Under the pieces are notes generated by a model. That model did no database searches, was not told the DNA's origin, and saw only the letters and a list, made by a program, of their open reading frames with translations. From Parafrankia discariae (GTDB lineage: Bacteria > Actinomycetota > Actinomycetes > Frankiales > Frankiaceae): a DNA stretch of 64,000 nt. The stretch lies in contig NZ_KB891263.1 of NCBI RefSeq assembly GCF_000373365.1, positions 148,093-212,092 on the forward strand, in the 5' to 3' direction. The position numbers and the translations under genes were made by a program. Below, piece by piece: positions 34,665 to 43,822 of the stretch. Each line of letters begins with the position of its first letter. Within the stretch, counting starts at the first letter, position 1.

Positions 34665-36173
34665 CTAGGGCGCCGTGTGGGCGAGCACTCCGTCGATGAT
34701 CGTGGCCGCGACGTGGGCGGCGTCGGGGTCGGCCAGCGCGTCGTCCAGCGGCGTTCGCAGCAGGCACAGGTCCGCGGGCAGACCCGGGTGCAGCCGGCGG
34801 GGGCGGGCCGGAGCGTCGGGGCGGCCGAGGAACAGATCGAGCGCGGTCCGCCCGTCGACCCGTTCCGCCGGTCCGAGCACCCGCCCGGACGCCGTCCGCC
34901 GCTCGCGGGCGGCCCGGACGGCCCGCCACGGGTCCGGATGGCCGAAGGGCGCGTCGGTACCGCCCGCCACCGCGATCCCCGCGGCCAACAGCGACCGGCA
35001 GGGATAGAGCCAGTCGAGGTCGTCCGGATCGACCTCGGCGAGATAGGCGTCCCCGCGCTCGGCGACGAAGTTCGGCTGGGTGACCACGGTCAGTCCGGCG
35101 GCGCCGATCAGCGCGGCCAGCTCCGGCGGGACGACCGCGCCGTGCTCGATCCGGTCGGTGCCGCCCGGCGGCGGCGGGCCGGCGGCGGCGATCGCGGCGA
35201 GGGCCACCACGAGCTGGACTCGGGTCACGCAGTGCACGGCGACCGGGATGCCGGCCCGGCGGGCTCGCCGGACCCGCCGCGCGAGCTCGTCCGGCGATGG
35301 CAGGTTCATGTCATCCAGCATGATCTTCGCCGGGCCGGGTGAGATCCGGTCCGGGAACGCGGCCCCGCCGGCCCCGCCGGGTTCGCCCGGTCCACCGGGT
35401 TCACCTGACCCGCCCGGTCCGTCGTCGAGGGGAAGCATCAGCGTCAGACGCTGCGGCAGCGCGCCCGAGGCGACGGCGTCGCCGAGCGCGGCGGCGTCGG
35501 ACGGCCGGCGTTGCGGCGTGGCGTCGGTGAAGCCGGTGACCCCGGTGGCGAGGGCGGCCCGGCCCACCGCGCCCAGATCGGCCGGCACCCGCGGGACCCG
35601 GCCGGCCAGCCAGCCGTCGAGCCGCCACAGCCGCCCCGTGGGAACCGCGTCGGGCGTGCGCTCGACGCCCGCGACATCGAGGAAGGACTCCGGGCCCAGG
35701 CCCAGCGCGCGCAGACCGGCCGAGTTGAGCACCCACAGCGCGCCGCCCCGGTGCTGCACCCTGGCCGGGACGTCGCCGGTCAGCGCGTCCAGCGCCACCC
35801 GGTCGAGGTCGCCGGCGACGGCCGGGTGGTAGCCGACCCCGCGCACCCAGCCGCCGGCCGTCCCGGTGCGCGCCGCGGCGGCCGCCGTCCGCAGCCGGCT
35901 CGCGAAATCCCGTGGGCCGCTGATCTCCGGCGGTCCCAGCACGACCGAGGCCGCGGCCGCGGCCAGCGACATCAGATGGATGTGGTGATCATGCAGGCCG
36001 GGGAGCAGGGCCCCGCCGGCGGCGTCGAGTTCGTCCTCGCCGCGCCGCCGGGCGAGGCGCCGCCCGGGCGGCCCGATCTCGGTGACGACCCCGCCGGTGA
36101 TCCGGACGTCCACCAGCCCGCCCGCCGGCGGCCCGTCGCGGCACAGGGCGGCCTCGGCGCGTCTGACCAGCAC
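34665..36173 (-). CDS. Amidohydrolase family 3 (YtcJ-like) protein
   Basis: 502 aa from GTG with AGAGGTGG upstream. Metal-dependent hydrolase: HxH in GLHDHHIHLMSLA, later His in PVAVHCVT and RIEHGAVV, and the catalytic Asp in VAGGTDAPFGHPDPW. The insertion at about residues 260-275 is a Gly/Pro-rich loop of GEPGG units. Family members hydrolyse amides, formamides or similar bonds. Head-to-head with the crotonase gene. Confidence 0.88.
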   Translation of the reverse strand: MLVRRAEAALCRDGPPAGGLVDVRITGGVVTEIGPPGRRLARRRGEDELDAAGGALLPGLHDHHIHLMSLAAAAASVVLGPPEISGPRDFASRLRTAAAAARTGTAGGWVRGVGYHPAVAGDLDRVALDALTGDVPARVQHRGGALWVLNSAGLRALGLGPESFLDVAGVERTPDAVPTGRLWRLDGWLAGRVPRVPADLGAVGRAALATGVTGFTDATPQRRPSDAAALGDAVASGALPQRLTLMLPLDDGPGGSGEPGGPGEPGGAGGAAFPDRISPGPAKIMLDDMNLPSPDELARRVRRARRAGIPVAVHCVTRVQLVVALAAIAAAGPPPPGGTDRIEHGAVVPPELAALIGAAGLTVVTQPNFVAERGDAYLAEVDPDDLDWLYPCRSLLAAGIAVAGGTDAPFGHPDPWRAVRAARERRTASGRVLGPAERVDGRTALDLFLGRPDAPARPRRLHPGLPADLCLLRTPLDDALADPDAAHVAATIIDGVLAHTAP

Positions 36174-36259
36174 GGGACCACCTCTGAGCGCGGGGGAGCG
36201 GCAGCCCGAGAGTACGGCGCGCGCCCGGGCCCGTCACGACGGCCCGGGTCGGGCCTAAC

Positions 36260-37441
36260 GTGTGCTCCGTGGATGTTCGTCAGGCGCAGACCGTCCCGGA
36301 TGTCGAGGTCCTGGAGCCGGAGGACGCGCTGCTCCTGCTGCGCACCGACCCGGAGATGTTCGCCGCGCACACCGGACGGCCGCTGCTGGCCGTGCGCGTG
36401 CGCGGCCCGCTGGCGGTCGAGGTCGGGGCGCTCGCCCGCTGGCTGCCGTGCGTGCTGGTGGGCGTCGCGCCGGACCTCTCCGACGTCCCCCCGGGCATCG
36501 GGTCGGCCGGTTACGACGTGCTGCTGACCGGCGAGGCCGCGCCGCCCGCCCCGTGGGTCGGCCCGCCGCGGCCGGGAGACGGGCCCGCGGCCGCCCTCGG
36601 CGCGATCGCCGCGATGACCCGCGCCGTCCCCGGCGCGTGCGTGGCCTTCACCCAGCTGGTGCGGTACTCGGCGGGGATCGACGTCCGCGACGCGGTGATC
36701 GCCGAGTCGTTCACCTACTCGACGTTGCAGGCCGGCCCCGAGTTCGCCGCCTGGCTCGCCGGGCACCGGGCCACCCGGGAGCGCCGCGCGGCCCGGACCG
36801 CCGCCGCGCCGCCCGTGCGCGCGGCGCGGGCTGAGCGGGCTGAGTCGACTCAGCCGGCCGACTCGGCCGAGCCGGCGGTTCTCGTCGAGCGGGACGGCGC
36901 CGAGCTGTGGGTCGTGCTGAACCGGCCGCGGGTGCACAACGCGGTGAGCCGCGACCTGCGGGACGGCCTCGCCGGCGCGTTCGCGCTGGCCGGGGCCGAC
37001 CCGACCGTCGCCGAGGTGCGGCTGCGGGGGGCGGGCCGTTCGTTCTGCAGCGGGGGCGACCTCGGCGAGTTCGGCACGCTGCCCGACCCGGCCTGCGCCC
37101 ACGCGGTGCGGACCACCCGCAGCATCCCGCTGTCGCTGCTGCGCTGCGCGCGCCCGGTCACCGCGTACGTGCACGGGACCTGTGTGGGGGCCGGAGTGGA
37201 GATCCCGGCCTTCGCCCGGCGGGTGGTCGCCGATCCGGCGACCACCTTCCGGCTGCCCGAGCTGGCGATGGGCCTGGTGCCCGGCGCTGGTGGGACGTCC
37301 AGTGTCGTGCGCAGGGTCGGTCGGGAGCGCACCGCCTTCCTGTCACTGACCGGCTGGCCGCTGGACGCCGCCACCGCGGCGGCCTGGGGCCTGGTCGACG
37401 AGGTCCGCCCGGTGCGCGGGGATGCCCGCCCTCCGGTCTGA
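36260..37441 (+). CDS. Double crotonase protein: degenerate N-half, enoyl-CoA hydratase/isomerase C-half
   Basis: 393 aa (start GTG 36260 or 36269). The C-terminal half (about residues 205-393) is a standard crotonase: LWVVLNRPRVHNAVSRDLRD, oxyanion-hole segments GRSFCSGGDLGEF and THGTCVGAG-like YVHGTCVGAGVEIPAF, and PELAMGLVPGAGGTSS. The N-terminal half (residues 20-175) looks like a second, decayed crotonase-type domain (PLLAVRVRGPLAVEVGALAR, later ACVAFTQLVRYSAGIDVRDA) without the oxyanion motif. An Ala/Arg-rich linker joins them. CoA-thioester hydration or isomerisation is expected. Confidence 0.75.
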   Translation: MCSVDVRQAQTVPDVEVLEPEDALLLLRTDPEMFAAHTGRPLLAVRVRGPLAVEVGALARWLPCVLVGVAPDLSDVPPGIGSAGYDVLLTGEAAPPAPWVGPPRPGDGPAAALGAIAAMTRAVPGACVAFTQLVRYSAGIDVRDAVIAESFTYSTLQAGPEFAAWLAGHRATRERRAARTAAAPPVRAARAERAESTQPADSAEPAVLVERDGAELWVVLNRPRVHNAVSRDLRDGLAGAFALAGADPTVAEVRLRGAGRSFCSGGDLGEFGTLPDPACAHAVRTTRSIPLSLLRCARPVTAYVHGTCVGAGVEIPAFARRVVADPATTFRLPELAMGLVPGAGGTSSVVRRVGRERTAFLSLTGWPLDAATAAAWGLVDEVRPVRGDARPPV

Positions 37442-37558
37442 CGGTCCGACCGCTCGGGCCGCGGCGCGCGGCGACCTCCCGTCCCGATTAACTCCGCCCC
37501 CGCGGGGCAGAGGTGGAGGCAGGTCTGACCCCACCGAAGCGGACGAAGGGCCCGGTCC

Positions 37559-37969
37559 ATGATCGTCGAACACCCCGTGGTGGACGTGGAGAACGCGAAC
37601 GTCGAGATCTTCTACCGGTGCCGCCGGTGCGGCCGTGCGTGGGAGCGCTCGTTCGGTGTCACCCGTTGGTTCGACGACGACGGCGGCCTCGTGGAGGTCT
37701 ACCGGCACAACGGGACGCCGGTGCCCGCGCCCCGCGGCGGTCCGCCGTGCGGCTTCTGCGGCAACCTCTCGGTCGCCTGGTCCGACACCCCGCTGCCGCC
37801 CGCGGTGGAGCCGCCGCCGGCCCCCGGCCGGCCACGGGCCGTGCACGCGGTGCCCTGGCCGTCCTGGCGGGCCTGGCCGGGCGACGAGTGGCCGCAGCGG
37901 CGCACCGCCTTCCCGTTCCTGCTGCCGCTGCGCCCCCAGCTGCACCCCCGCACCTTCCGCTTCCCCTGA
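37559..37969 (+). CDS. Putative zinc-ribbon protein, unknown
   Basis: 136 aa. Two CxxC pairs (YRCRRCGRAW near residue 20 and PCGFCGNLS near residue 64) form a probable zinc ribbon. The C-terminal half is rich in Pro, Trp and Arg. I recognise no family. Its end is 29 bp from the end of the convergent SARP gene. Confidence 0.6.
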   Translation: MIVEHPVVDVENANVEIFYRCRRCGRAWERSFGVTRWFDDDGGLVEVYRHNGTPVPAPRGGPPCGFCGNLSVAWSDTPLPPAVEPPPAPGRPRAVHAVPWPSWRAWPGDEWPQRRTAFPFLLPLRPQLHPRTFRFP

Positions 37970-37998
37970 GCCTCCGCCTCCGCCTCCCGAGAAGGACG

Positions 37999-40239
37999 TC
38001 AGGACGCCATCGCCACCGCCGCGTCGAGGTTCGCCATGCCCACCCGGACCTGCGTGGCGCGCGGGTCGGCGAGATCCTCGAAGATCCGCAGCGCTCTGCT
38101 CCACGCCTGGTGGGCGGCGGTCGCGTCGGGCAGCCGCAGGTAGATCTGCCCCAGCAGGGCCAGGACGCGCGCGCTGGTGTGGCGGTCGCCGATCTCGCAG
38201 CAGACGGCCAGCGATCGGCGGCATGAAGCGGCCGCGTCGTCGTGGCTGCCGCAGGCCAGGTAGTCCTCGGCCAGGCTGAGGTGCGCCAGCCCGACCCCCC
38301 ACAGGTCACCGAGCTCGGCCAGGATGGCCGCGCTGTTGTGGTGGCAGGCGACCGCCCGCGCGGGGTGGCGCAGCCGGCGCAGCGCCCGCCCCAGCTCGAT
38401 CTGGGCCAGGGCGTAGCCCCACAGGTTCCCGGCCTCGGTGAAGATCTTCTCTGCCCGGCGGTGGTGGACGATCATCAGCTCCGGCCGGTGCACCAGGCCC
38501 AGGCCGAGCAGGCTGCACGCCTCGCCCCACTGGTCCGCCGTCTCCCGCCGGATCGCCGTCGCCCGCTCGATCAGGTCGACGGAGCGGTCGAGCAGGCGCA
38601 GGTCACGGTAGGCGAGACCGGCACTGAGCAGCAGCGCGGCCTCGCCGGAGCGGTCGCCGAGGTGCCGGGCGGAGGCGAGGCCGATCTGGGTGGTCGTGAT
38701 CCAGTCCGTCCAGCGCTTGCTGAGATGGAGATAGCCGGTCAGCCCGGCCGCCAGCTGCCAGGCGACCGTGTGCTCGGTCGCGCAGGCGGCGACCCGGACC
38801 GCGGTCACGAGGTTCGCGTGCTCGGCGGTGAACCAGGCCGACGCGTCCCGGAAGCCGCCGAACTCCTCCCGCGGCAGCTCGGCCGGGCCGGTACCGGGGA
38901 CCTGGCGCCGGCCGTAGGGGTGCAGCACGTTCTCGGCCCGGACCGCGGTCTGCTGATACCACCCGAGGAGCCGGGCCAGTGCCTCCTGCCGCTCGGCGTC
39001 GGTGTGCCGGGCCGGGGCCACCGTGCGCCCGAACACCCGTACCGCGGCGGGCAGCCGGTACCGGCCGGGCGCGGGGTTCTCCAGGAGCCGCAGATCGGTC
39101 AGGACGCTCAGCTCGCGCCGCGTGATCTCGGCCGGACGGCCCAGCATCGCGCCGGCCGCTCCCAACGGCAGGTCGTCCCCCTCCCACCCGCTCAGCAGGC
39201 GCAGCGCCCGCGCCGGGTCCGGATCAGTGGGGTCCCGTGGTTCCGGCAGGCTCTCGTACCGGCCGGCGACGCCGTGCCGGGTCTCGGCCGACGGGACGAC
39301 CACGGCGGACAGGACGGGCGCCGCAGGCCGGGCGGGCGCCGCGGGCGTGGCCGGCGGCGGCGGGGTGCCGACCGGCGGGGTTCCGGCCGTGCCCGGTGAG
39401 GTCCCGGAGGTGCCCGGCCGGGCCAGGCGCGCGTGGATGTCCGCCGTGGGCAGCGGATGCGGGTCGTCGGCCAGCATCAGGCCGTGCAGGCGCCGGAGGC
39501 CGTGGCCGGGGTCCACCCCGAGCTCGTCGCGCAGGATCCGGCCCACCTGCCGGTATGCCTCGAACGCCTCGGCCTTGCGCCCGCAGCGGTACAGGGCGCT
39601 GATCAGCAGCTCCCAGGGGTGCTCCCGGATCCTGGTCTCCTCGACGAGCCGCCGCAGACCGGGCAGGGCGATGTGATGATCGCCCAGCATCACCTGGGCG
39701 GTCAGGGCCAGCTCCCGCAGCCGCAGCCGGGCCTCGGCCAGGTGCGGCGTCTGCTCGCACCGCAGCCGCTCCACCGGCACGTCACAGAACGGTTCCCCGC
39801 GCCAGAGCGCCAGCGCCTCCCGGGCGTCGCGCCCGGCGTGGGCCCAGTCCGCCCGGTCGGCGGACTCCTGCGCCCGTCCGGCGAGATCGGCCAGTCTGAC
39901 CAGGTCGACCTCCAGCCCGTCCCGGAGCTCGATCACGTAGCCGGGGGAGCGGGTGACGATGCGCCCGCCCACCGCCGGCCCCAGCAGCCGGCGCAGCCGG
40001 CTGAGATAGTTCTCCAGCGTCTTCTTGGCGGACGGCGGTGGTGCGCCGTCCCAGAGCAGGTCGGCTAATCGGTCCGTCGAGACGATGGTGCCCGCGTCGA
40101 CCAGCAGCGCGGCCAGCACACCGCGTTGCTTCGCGGCGGAGACCGGGATCAGACGGTCGTGCCCGTCCCGGACCTCGAGCGGGCCGAGCAGCTGGAACCG
40201 GGGGATCCCGCCGACCTGGTTCGTTCCGGCTGTCTTCAT
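37999..40239 (-). CDS. AfsR/SARP-type regulator lacking a recognisable NB-ARC domain
   Basis: 746 aa from ATG 40237-40239, with GGAGGA five bases upstream. OmpR-like winged-helix DNA-binding domain (about residues 12-105: RFQLLGPLEVRDG, then SRLRRLLGPAVGGRIVTRSPGYV), BTAD (about 110-260: FEAYRQVGRILRDELGVDPG), a Pro/Ala linker, a winged-helix-like domain (about 350-420), and TPR repeats to the C-terminus. AfsR-type proteins normally carry a P-loop NB-ARC ATPase between BTAD and WHD; I find no P-loop here, so it may be a deletion derivative. SARPs activate biosynthetic operons through 11-bp direct repeats; candidate sites are at 26910 and 46719. Confidence 0.88.
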   Translation of the reverse strand: MKTAGTNQVGGIPRFQLLGPLEVRDGHDRLIPVSAAKQRGVLAALLVDAGTIVSTDRLADLLWDGAPPPSAKKTLENYLSRLRRLLGPAVGGRIVTRSPGYVIELRDGLEVDLVRLADLAGRAQESADRADWAHAGRDAREALALWRGEPFCDVPVERLRCEQTPHLAEARLRLRELALTAQVMLGDHHIALPGLRRLVEETRIREHPWELLISALYRCGRKAEAFEAYRQVGRILRDELGVDPGHGLRRLHGLMLADDPHPLPTADIHARLARPGTSGTSPGTAGTPPVGTPPPPATPAAPARPAAPVLSAVVVPSAETRHGVAGRYESLPEPRDPTDPDPARALRLLSGWEGDDLPLGAAGAMLGRPAEITRRELSVLTDLRLLENPAPGRYRLPAAVRVFGRTVAPARHTDAERQEALARLLGWYQQTAVRAENVLHPYGRRQVPGTGPAELPREEFGGFRDASAWFTAEHANLVTAVRVAACATEHTVAWQLAAGLTGYLHLSKRWTDWITTTQIGLASARHLGDRSGEAALLLSAGLAYRDLRLLDRSVDLIERATAIRRETADQWGEACSLLGLGLVHRPELMIVHHRRAEKIFTEAGNLWGYALAQIELGRALRRLRHPARAVACHHNSAAILAELGDLWGVGLAHLSLAEDYLACGSHDDAAASCRRSLAVCCEIGDRHTSARVLALLGQIYLRLPDATAAHQAWSRALRIFEDLADPRATQVRVGMANLDAAVAMAS

Positions 40240-40307
40240 CGGTCCTCCAGGACGATCGGATGATCTGACCGGGATGGATGCCCTCGGCGCGTCCCGGAGC
40301 GCCGCCC

Positions 40308-41633
40308 TCAGCACGGCAGGGTCTGCCAGGCTCCGGTTCCCCGGTCCGGCCGGCGGCGGACGCCGGCCGGGTGGGCGTCCGCGGGGCCCCGGGTGGCTCG
40401 GGCGTCCGCGGCGGCCCGGGTGGCTCGGGCGGCCCAGGTGGCGAGGTCCAGGGCGAACGGGGCGTCCCCGGTGCCGGCGACCTGCCTGCTGGCGGTCAGC
40501 AGCACTTCCGCCCAGGCCACGTCCTCCGGGCCCGCCCGCCCGGAGCGGGACTCCGCCGCGCCGGCGCGCAGTCGGTGCGCCTCCAGCGCCAGCCGCATCC
40601 CGGCCGCGGTGTCGACGGGCAGGACGGCCGCGGCGAGCCGCGTCAGCACCCCGCCGACATCGGCCGGTCCGGTACTCACCGTGACGCCTTCGTACCAGGT
40701 CAGGATGGTCCGGTCGGCCCGTGCGCGGACCAGTGCCGCGCGCAGCGGTTCGACGGGCCGGTCGGTGTCACCACAGCGGGGCACCGCGCGCAGCGCGTCC
40801 TCCAGGCCCGTGGTGAGATCCGGCGGGTTCGTCGAGGAGATCCGCCGCTCCAGGACGGTCGCGGGAACCGCGGCTCCGAGGTTGGCGGCCGCGGCCGCCA
40901 GGCGGGTGGCCCGGCCCTCCTCGCCGCCCCCGCGGGCCTGCCGGATGACGGCCGCCACCCGGAGGGCCCGGGCCAGATAGCCCAGGTGGGGGGAGGCATG
41001 GGGCAGCCCGGAGGCATGGGGCAGTCCGGGGTCGCCCGGGCCGGTCAGGTGGGCCAGGCGGGCCAGGCCGACCGGGCCGAGGCAGGTCAGATAGCCGCGC
41101 ACGGCGCGGTCGGCGGCCGCGACCGCCAGGTCAGGGTCCCCGAACGCGCCGAGGACGTCGCTGCCGAGCGCGAGGACCCGGGCCCCGTCCGGGCCGTCGG
41201 CCCCGTCGAGCGGGGGGCGGGCGCGCAGCGCCGCCTGCACGTCCGCCAGCGCGGACGCGCCGTGGCCCCGCTGGGCGTGCAGGACGGCGCGCCGTACGCG
41301 TACGTCGGCGATCCACCCGCCGGCCGCCGGCACCTGCCCGGCCAGGGTCGCGTACGCCCGCTCGCTGTCCTCGAGCGCCCGGATGGCCGCGCCGTCGCTG
41401 CCGGCCCGATACAGCAGGGCCGCCAGGTCGTACAGGACGCCACCGAGCAGCTGGGCTCCACGCACGTCCCCGGGGGATTGTGTGTGGAGTACGCGGGCCA
41501 GCCGGCCGGCGCTGGACTGGAACGCGACCGCCAGGTGTATGTCACCGCCGTGCCGCGCGCGTCGGGCGTCCCGCAGGAGCGCCGTTATCTGCTTTTCCCG
41601 CGGCGCCCGTCTTCGTTGGTGGTTCCGGAACAA
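40308..41633 (-). CDS. Helical-repeat (TPR-like) protein, unknown
   Basis: 441 aa, possible TTG start with GAGGA upstream. Ala/Arg/Leu-rich helical hairpins (VLYDLAALLYRAGSDGAAIR, ALADVQAALRARP) look like TPR repeats. There is no recognisable catalytic domain. Actinobacterial proteins of this type often accompany regulators with N-terminal HTH domains; here only a short basic N-terminus remains (NHQRRRAPREKQIT). Same strand as the SARP gene, 68 bp upstream of it, so the two are probably co-transcribed. Confidence 0.55.
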   Translation of the reverse strand: MFRNHQRRRAPREKQITALLRDARRARHGGDIHLAVAFQSSAGRLARVLHTQSPGDVRGAQLLGGVLYDLAALLYRAGSDGAAIRALEDSERAYATLAGQVPAAGGWIADVRVRRAVLHAQRGHGASALADVQAALRARPPLDGADGPDGARVLALGSDVLGAFGDPDLAVAAADRAVRGYLTCLGPVGLARLAHLTGPGDPGLPHASGLPHASPHLGYLARALRVAAVIRQARGGGEEGRATRLAAAAANLGAAVPATVLERRISSTNPPDLTTGLEDALRAVPRCGDTDRPVEPLRAALVRARADRTILTWYEGVTVSTGPADVGGVLTRLAAAVLPVDTAAGMRLALEAHRLRAGAAESRSGRAGPEDVAWAEVLLTASRQVAGTGDAPFALDLATWAARATRAAADARATRGPADAHPAGVRRRPDRGTGAWQTLPC

Positions 41634-42073
41634 CCTGGTCTGTCCTCACGTCGCCAGTCAGGGCGGGGCTCTGGAATCCCGTGCCCGTGCCGCGGTGAGC
41701 GCCGTCCGCCGAAAGCGCCCACCGGCGGACAGGGCCGCCGACCGATCCGCCGCCGGGGCACACCTTTTCCGCCGCCATTGCCGGCCGATTCATTGCTGTC
41801 GCGAAAGGGTTTCCTCGTCAACTCGATAGGATTCGTTTAGGAGTTTGTATTGTGCGTGGAGACTTGTCAACACACTACGTTTGGTTACATTCAGACCGAG
41901 ATCTTCCGTGTTGCCTGTCGCCGTTCTTCGTCGAGATCGGCCTTGCTGTGTCCGGCTCGGCGGACGGGAACCGGGAAGAGCGGGTTTCTCACCTGCGCGA
42001 ACGGGTTCTCGCGGGAACCGTCGGTCGCCGGGAACGAATCCGGTTGTTCCGGCGGGCCCAGGGGTCCGGCGAA
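41634..42073. other. Intergenic region with AT-rich core, probable promoter
   Basis: 440 bp separating the TPR/SARP pair from the upstream biosynthetic genes. The segment about 41790-41930 is the least GC-rich of the neighbourhood. On the minus strand a TTGACA-like box (41865-41870) is followed after 15 bp by TACAAA (41844-41849), a possible but poorly spaced promoter. A 27-codon minus-strand frame ending at 41790 lacks a ribosome-binding site and I do not call it. Confidence 0.45.
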
Positions 42074-43030
42074 TCAGGCCGTCACGATCGGTCGCGGGCC
42101 CGGTCCCTGGGCGAGGCCGGCCGCGGCCGGAGCGAGGTCGGCCGGGTCGGGAGCCAGATCGGCCGCCGCCGGCGGGGGCAGCATCGTCGTCAGCGCGCGC
42201 CGCGCGGTGTCGACGAGATGCTCCGTTCCCGGGCGGCACCCGGCCAGCGACGTGTCCAGCAGGCCCAGATCCTTCAGCAGCAGCGCCTTGAGCGCCTCGA
42301 GGGGCGGGCCACCGGGCGCACCGATCGGGGGGCCGCCCGCGATCGGGAGCGATCCCGTGCCCGCGCTGCACTCCTGCAGCGCCAGGCGCACCCCGTCCGG
42401 ATCGAGGCCCAGCGCGTCCGCCGCCCGCAGCGCCTCGACCGCGGCGCTGCGGTGCACGACGAACAGCGCGTTGTTCAGCAGCTTCACCAGCTGGGCGCTG
42501 CCGACACCCCCCGTGTACAGCACGGTCTTCGCGAAGAGGCCGAACACCGGCGCGCACCGGTCCACGTCCCGTCGGTCGCCGCCGGCCAGGACCACCAGCT
42601 GAAGGCCGGACCCGGTCCGCGCGCCGTTGCTGACCGGGGCGTCGAGGACGGAGATGCCCCGCGCGTCGGCCTGGGCGGCGAGATCGGTGCAGGTCTGCGG
42701 CGAGCAGGTGCTGTGGATGACGATGAGGCCCCCCGGTCGCATCGTCTCCAGCAGTCCGCCCGGCCCGGCCACGACCGCCCGGACATCCTCGTCGGCGAAG
42801 ACGCACACACTCGCGACGGTGACGCGGCGGCCCAGCTCGGCCAGCGACCCCGCGACGCGCGCCCCGGCGGTGCGGAACAGTTCGGTCCGGTCCTGCCGTG
42901 TGTCGTAGACGACCAGGGGCCGGCCGCCACGGACACAGTGCTCGACTATCTGGGCACCCTGGTGTCCGAGGCCGACGAAGCCGTAGGTCTCTTTGTCGAC
43001 GGGTGCGTCTCCCTGCTGGGCGGCCGGCAT
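42074..43030 (-). CDS. Beta-hydroxyacid dehydrogenase (3-hydroxyisobutyrate dehydrogenase-like)
   Basis: 318 aa from ATG 43028-43030, AGGAGA upstream. N-terminal Rossmann domain with GFVGLGHQGAQIVEH, substrate-binding DAPVSNGARTG and catalytic Lys in SAQLVKLLNNALFV. The family oxidises beta-hydroxyacids or reduces the semialdehydes; glyoxylate/imine reductases also belong here. Last gene of a four-gene minus-strand operon (gaps of 44, 52 and 130 bp), whose other members activate and oxidise an acyl substrate. The Pro/Ala-rich tail of 35 residues is extra to the family. Confidence 0.88.
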   Translation of the reverse strand: MPAAQQGDAPVDKETYGFVGLGHQGAQIVEHCVRGGRPLVVYDTRQDRTELFRTAGARVAGSLAELGRRVTVASVCVFADEDVRAVVAGPGGLLETMRPGGLIVIHSTCSPQTCTDLAAQADARGISVLDAPVSNGARTGSGLQLVVLAGGDRRDVDRCAPVFGLFAKTVLYTGGVGSAQLVKLLNNALFVVHRSAAVEALRAADALGLDPDGVRLALQECSAGTGSLPIAGGPPIGAPGGPPLEALKALLLKDLGLLDTSLAGCRPGTEHLVDTARRALTTMLPPPAAADLAPDPADLAPAAAGLAQGPGPRPIVTA

Positions 43031-43074
43031 CGCGTGCGTTCTCCTCAGTGGTGGAAGGATTCGGTCGGCGGAGG

Positions 43075-43770
43075 TCAGCGGGACTCGGTGTGGGAGCCGG
43101 TGCCGGCCCCGGGGGCGGACCCGGCCTGGACGAGGACGTCCCGCAGCGCCTCGGTGGCCGGCCGGGGGAGGTGTCGGCCGACCTCGTCGAGGACGTCCCG
43201 CAGGTCCGCCGCCGAGAGGTCCGCGGAGTCGAGGGCCGAGCGGACATGGTGGCGCAGCGGGTGGACGGTCCCCATGACCGCGCAGGCGCCGATCGAGATC
43301 AGGCGCCGCTCCCGCACGGTCAGGTCGGGCCGCCGCCACACCTGCCCGAACACGAACCCGAGAATCCCGGCCTGGTTGAACGGGGTGTCCCGGGGCGGGG
43401 CCTCCCGCAGGTTCACCACGCCGAACATGTCCTCGCCCAGCCGCAGCCGGGTCTCCCAGCTCTCCGGGCCCAGCGCCGCGGTGTCGAGCCGCGGCCAGGG
43501 CTCTACCGGTTCGCCCCGCTCGGAACGCAGGCGCGCCCACTGGCGCCGGACGACGGCCTCGGTCTCCGAACCGCGCGGCCAGCCGGCGTACACGGCGCAC
43601 TGCAGCACGAACTCCAGCAGCTCGGTCAGGGTGATCTCGTCCTGGTCGAGCACCTCGTACACCCGCTCGGCGAGGGTGTCGGTACGGCCGACCGCGGCGA
43701 GGCACACCAGCTCGACCCAGCGGCGGTCCTTCGTGCCGAGGCCGGCGCGGTCCGTTCCCGTGATGGTCAT
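43075..43770 (-). CDS. Carboxymuconolactone decarboxylase-like (two-domain) protein
   Basis: 231 aa. Two CMD/AhpD-like helical domains: residues about 20-95 (RRWVELVCLAAVGRTDTLAE, FVLQCAVYAGWPRG) and 125-205 (RERRLISIGACAVMGTVHPL, then RHHVRSALDSAD). No CxxC redox pair, so gamma-carboxymuconolactone decarboxylase-type rather than AhpD-type chemistry. Duplicated CMD proteins occur in aromatic catabolism and in some natural product loci. 52 bp downstream of the acyl-activating enzyme gene. Confidence 0.82.
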   Translation of the reverse strand: MTITGTDRAGLGTKDRRWVELVCLAAVGRTDTLAERVYEVLDQDEITLTELLEFVLQCAVYAGWPRGSETEAVVRRQWARLRSERGEPVEPWPRLDTAALGPESWETRLRLGEDMFGVVNLREAPPRDTPFNQAGILGFVFGQVWRRPDLTVRERRLISIGACAVMGTVHPLRHHVRSALDSADLSAADLRDVLDEVGRHLPRPATEALRDVLVQAGSAPGAGTGSHTESR

Positions 43771-43822
43771 GTCCGTCCGTCCGCTTCTGTTCGACGACTC
43801 CGGGACGCCCGAGCCGGGCGGG

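Noticed and set aside
41790..41873. 27-codon minus-strand frame in the AT-rich gap, ending YRVDEETLSRQQ
   Set aside because: Residue composition looks protein-like, but only because the DNA is less GC-rich. The GTG has no ribosome-binding site.
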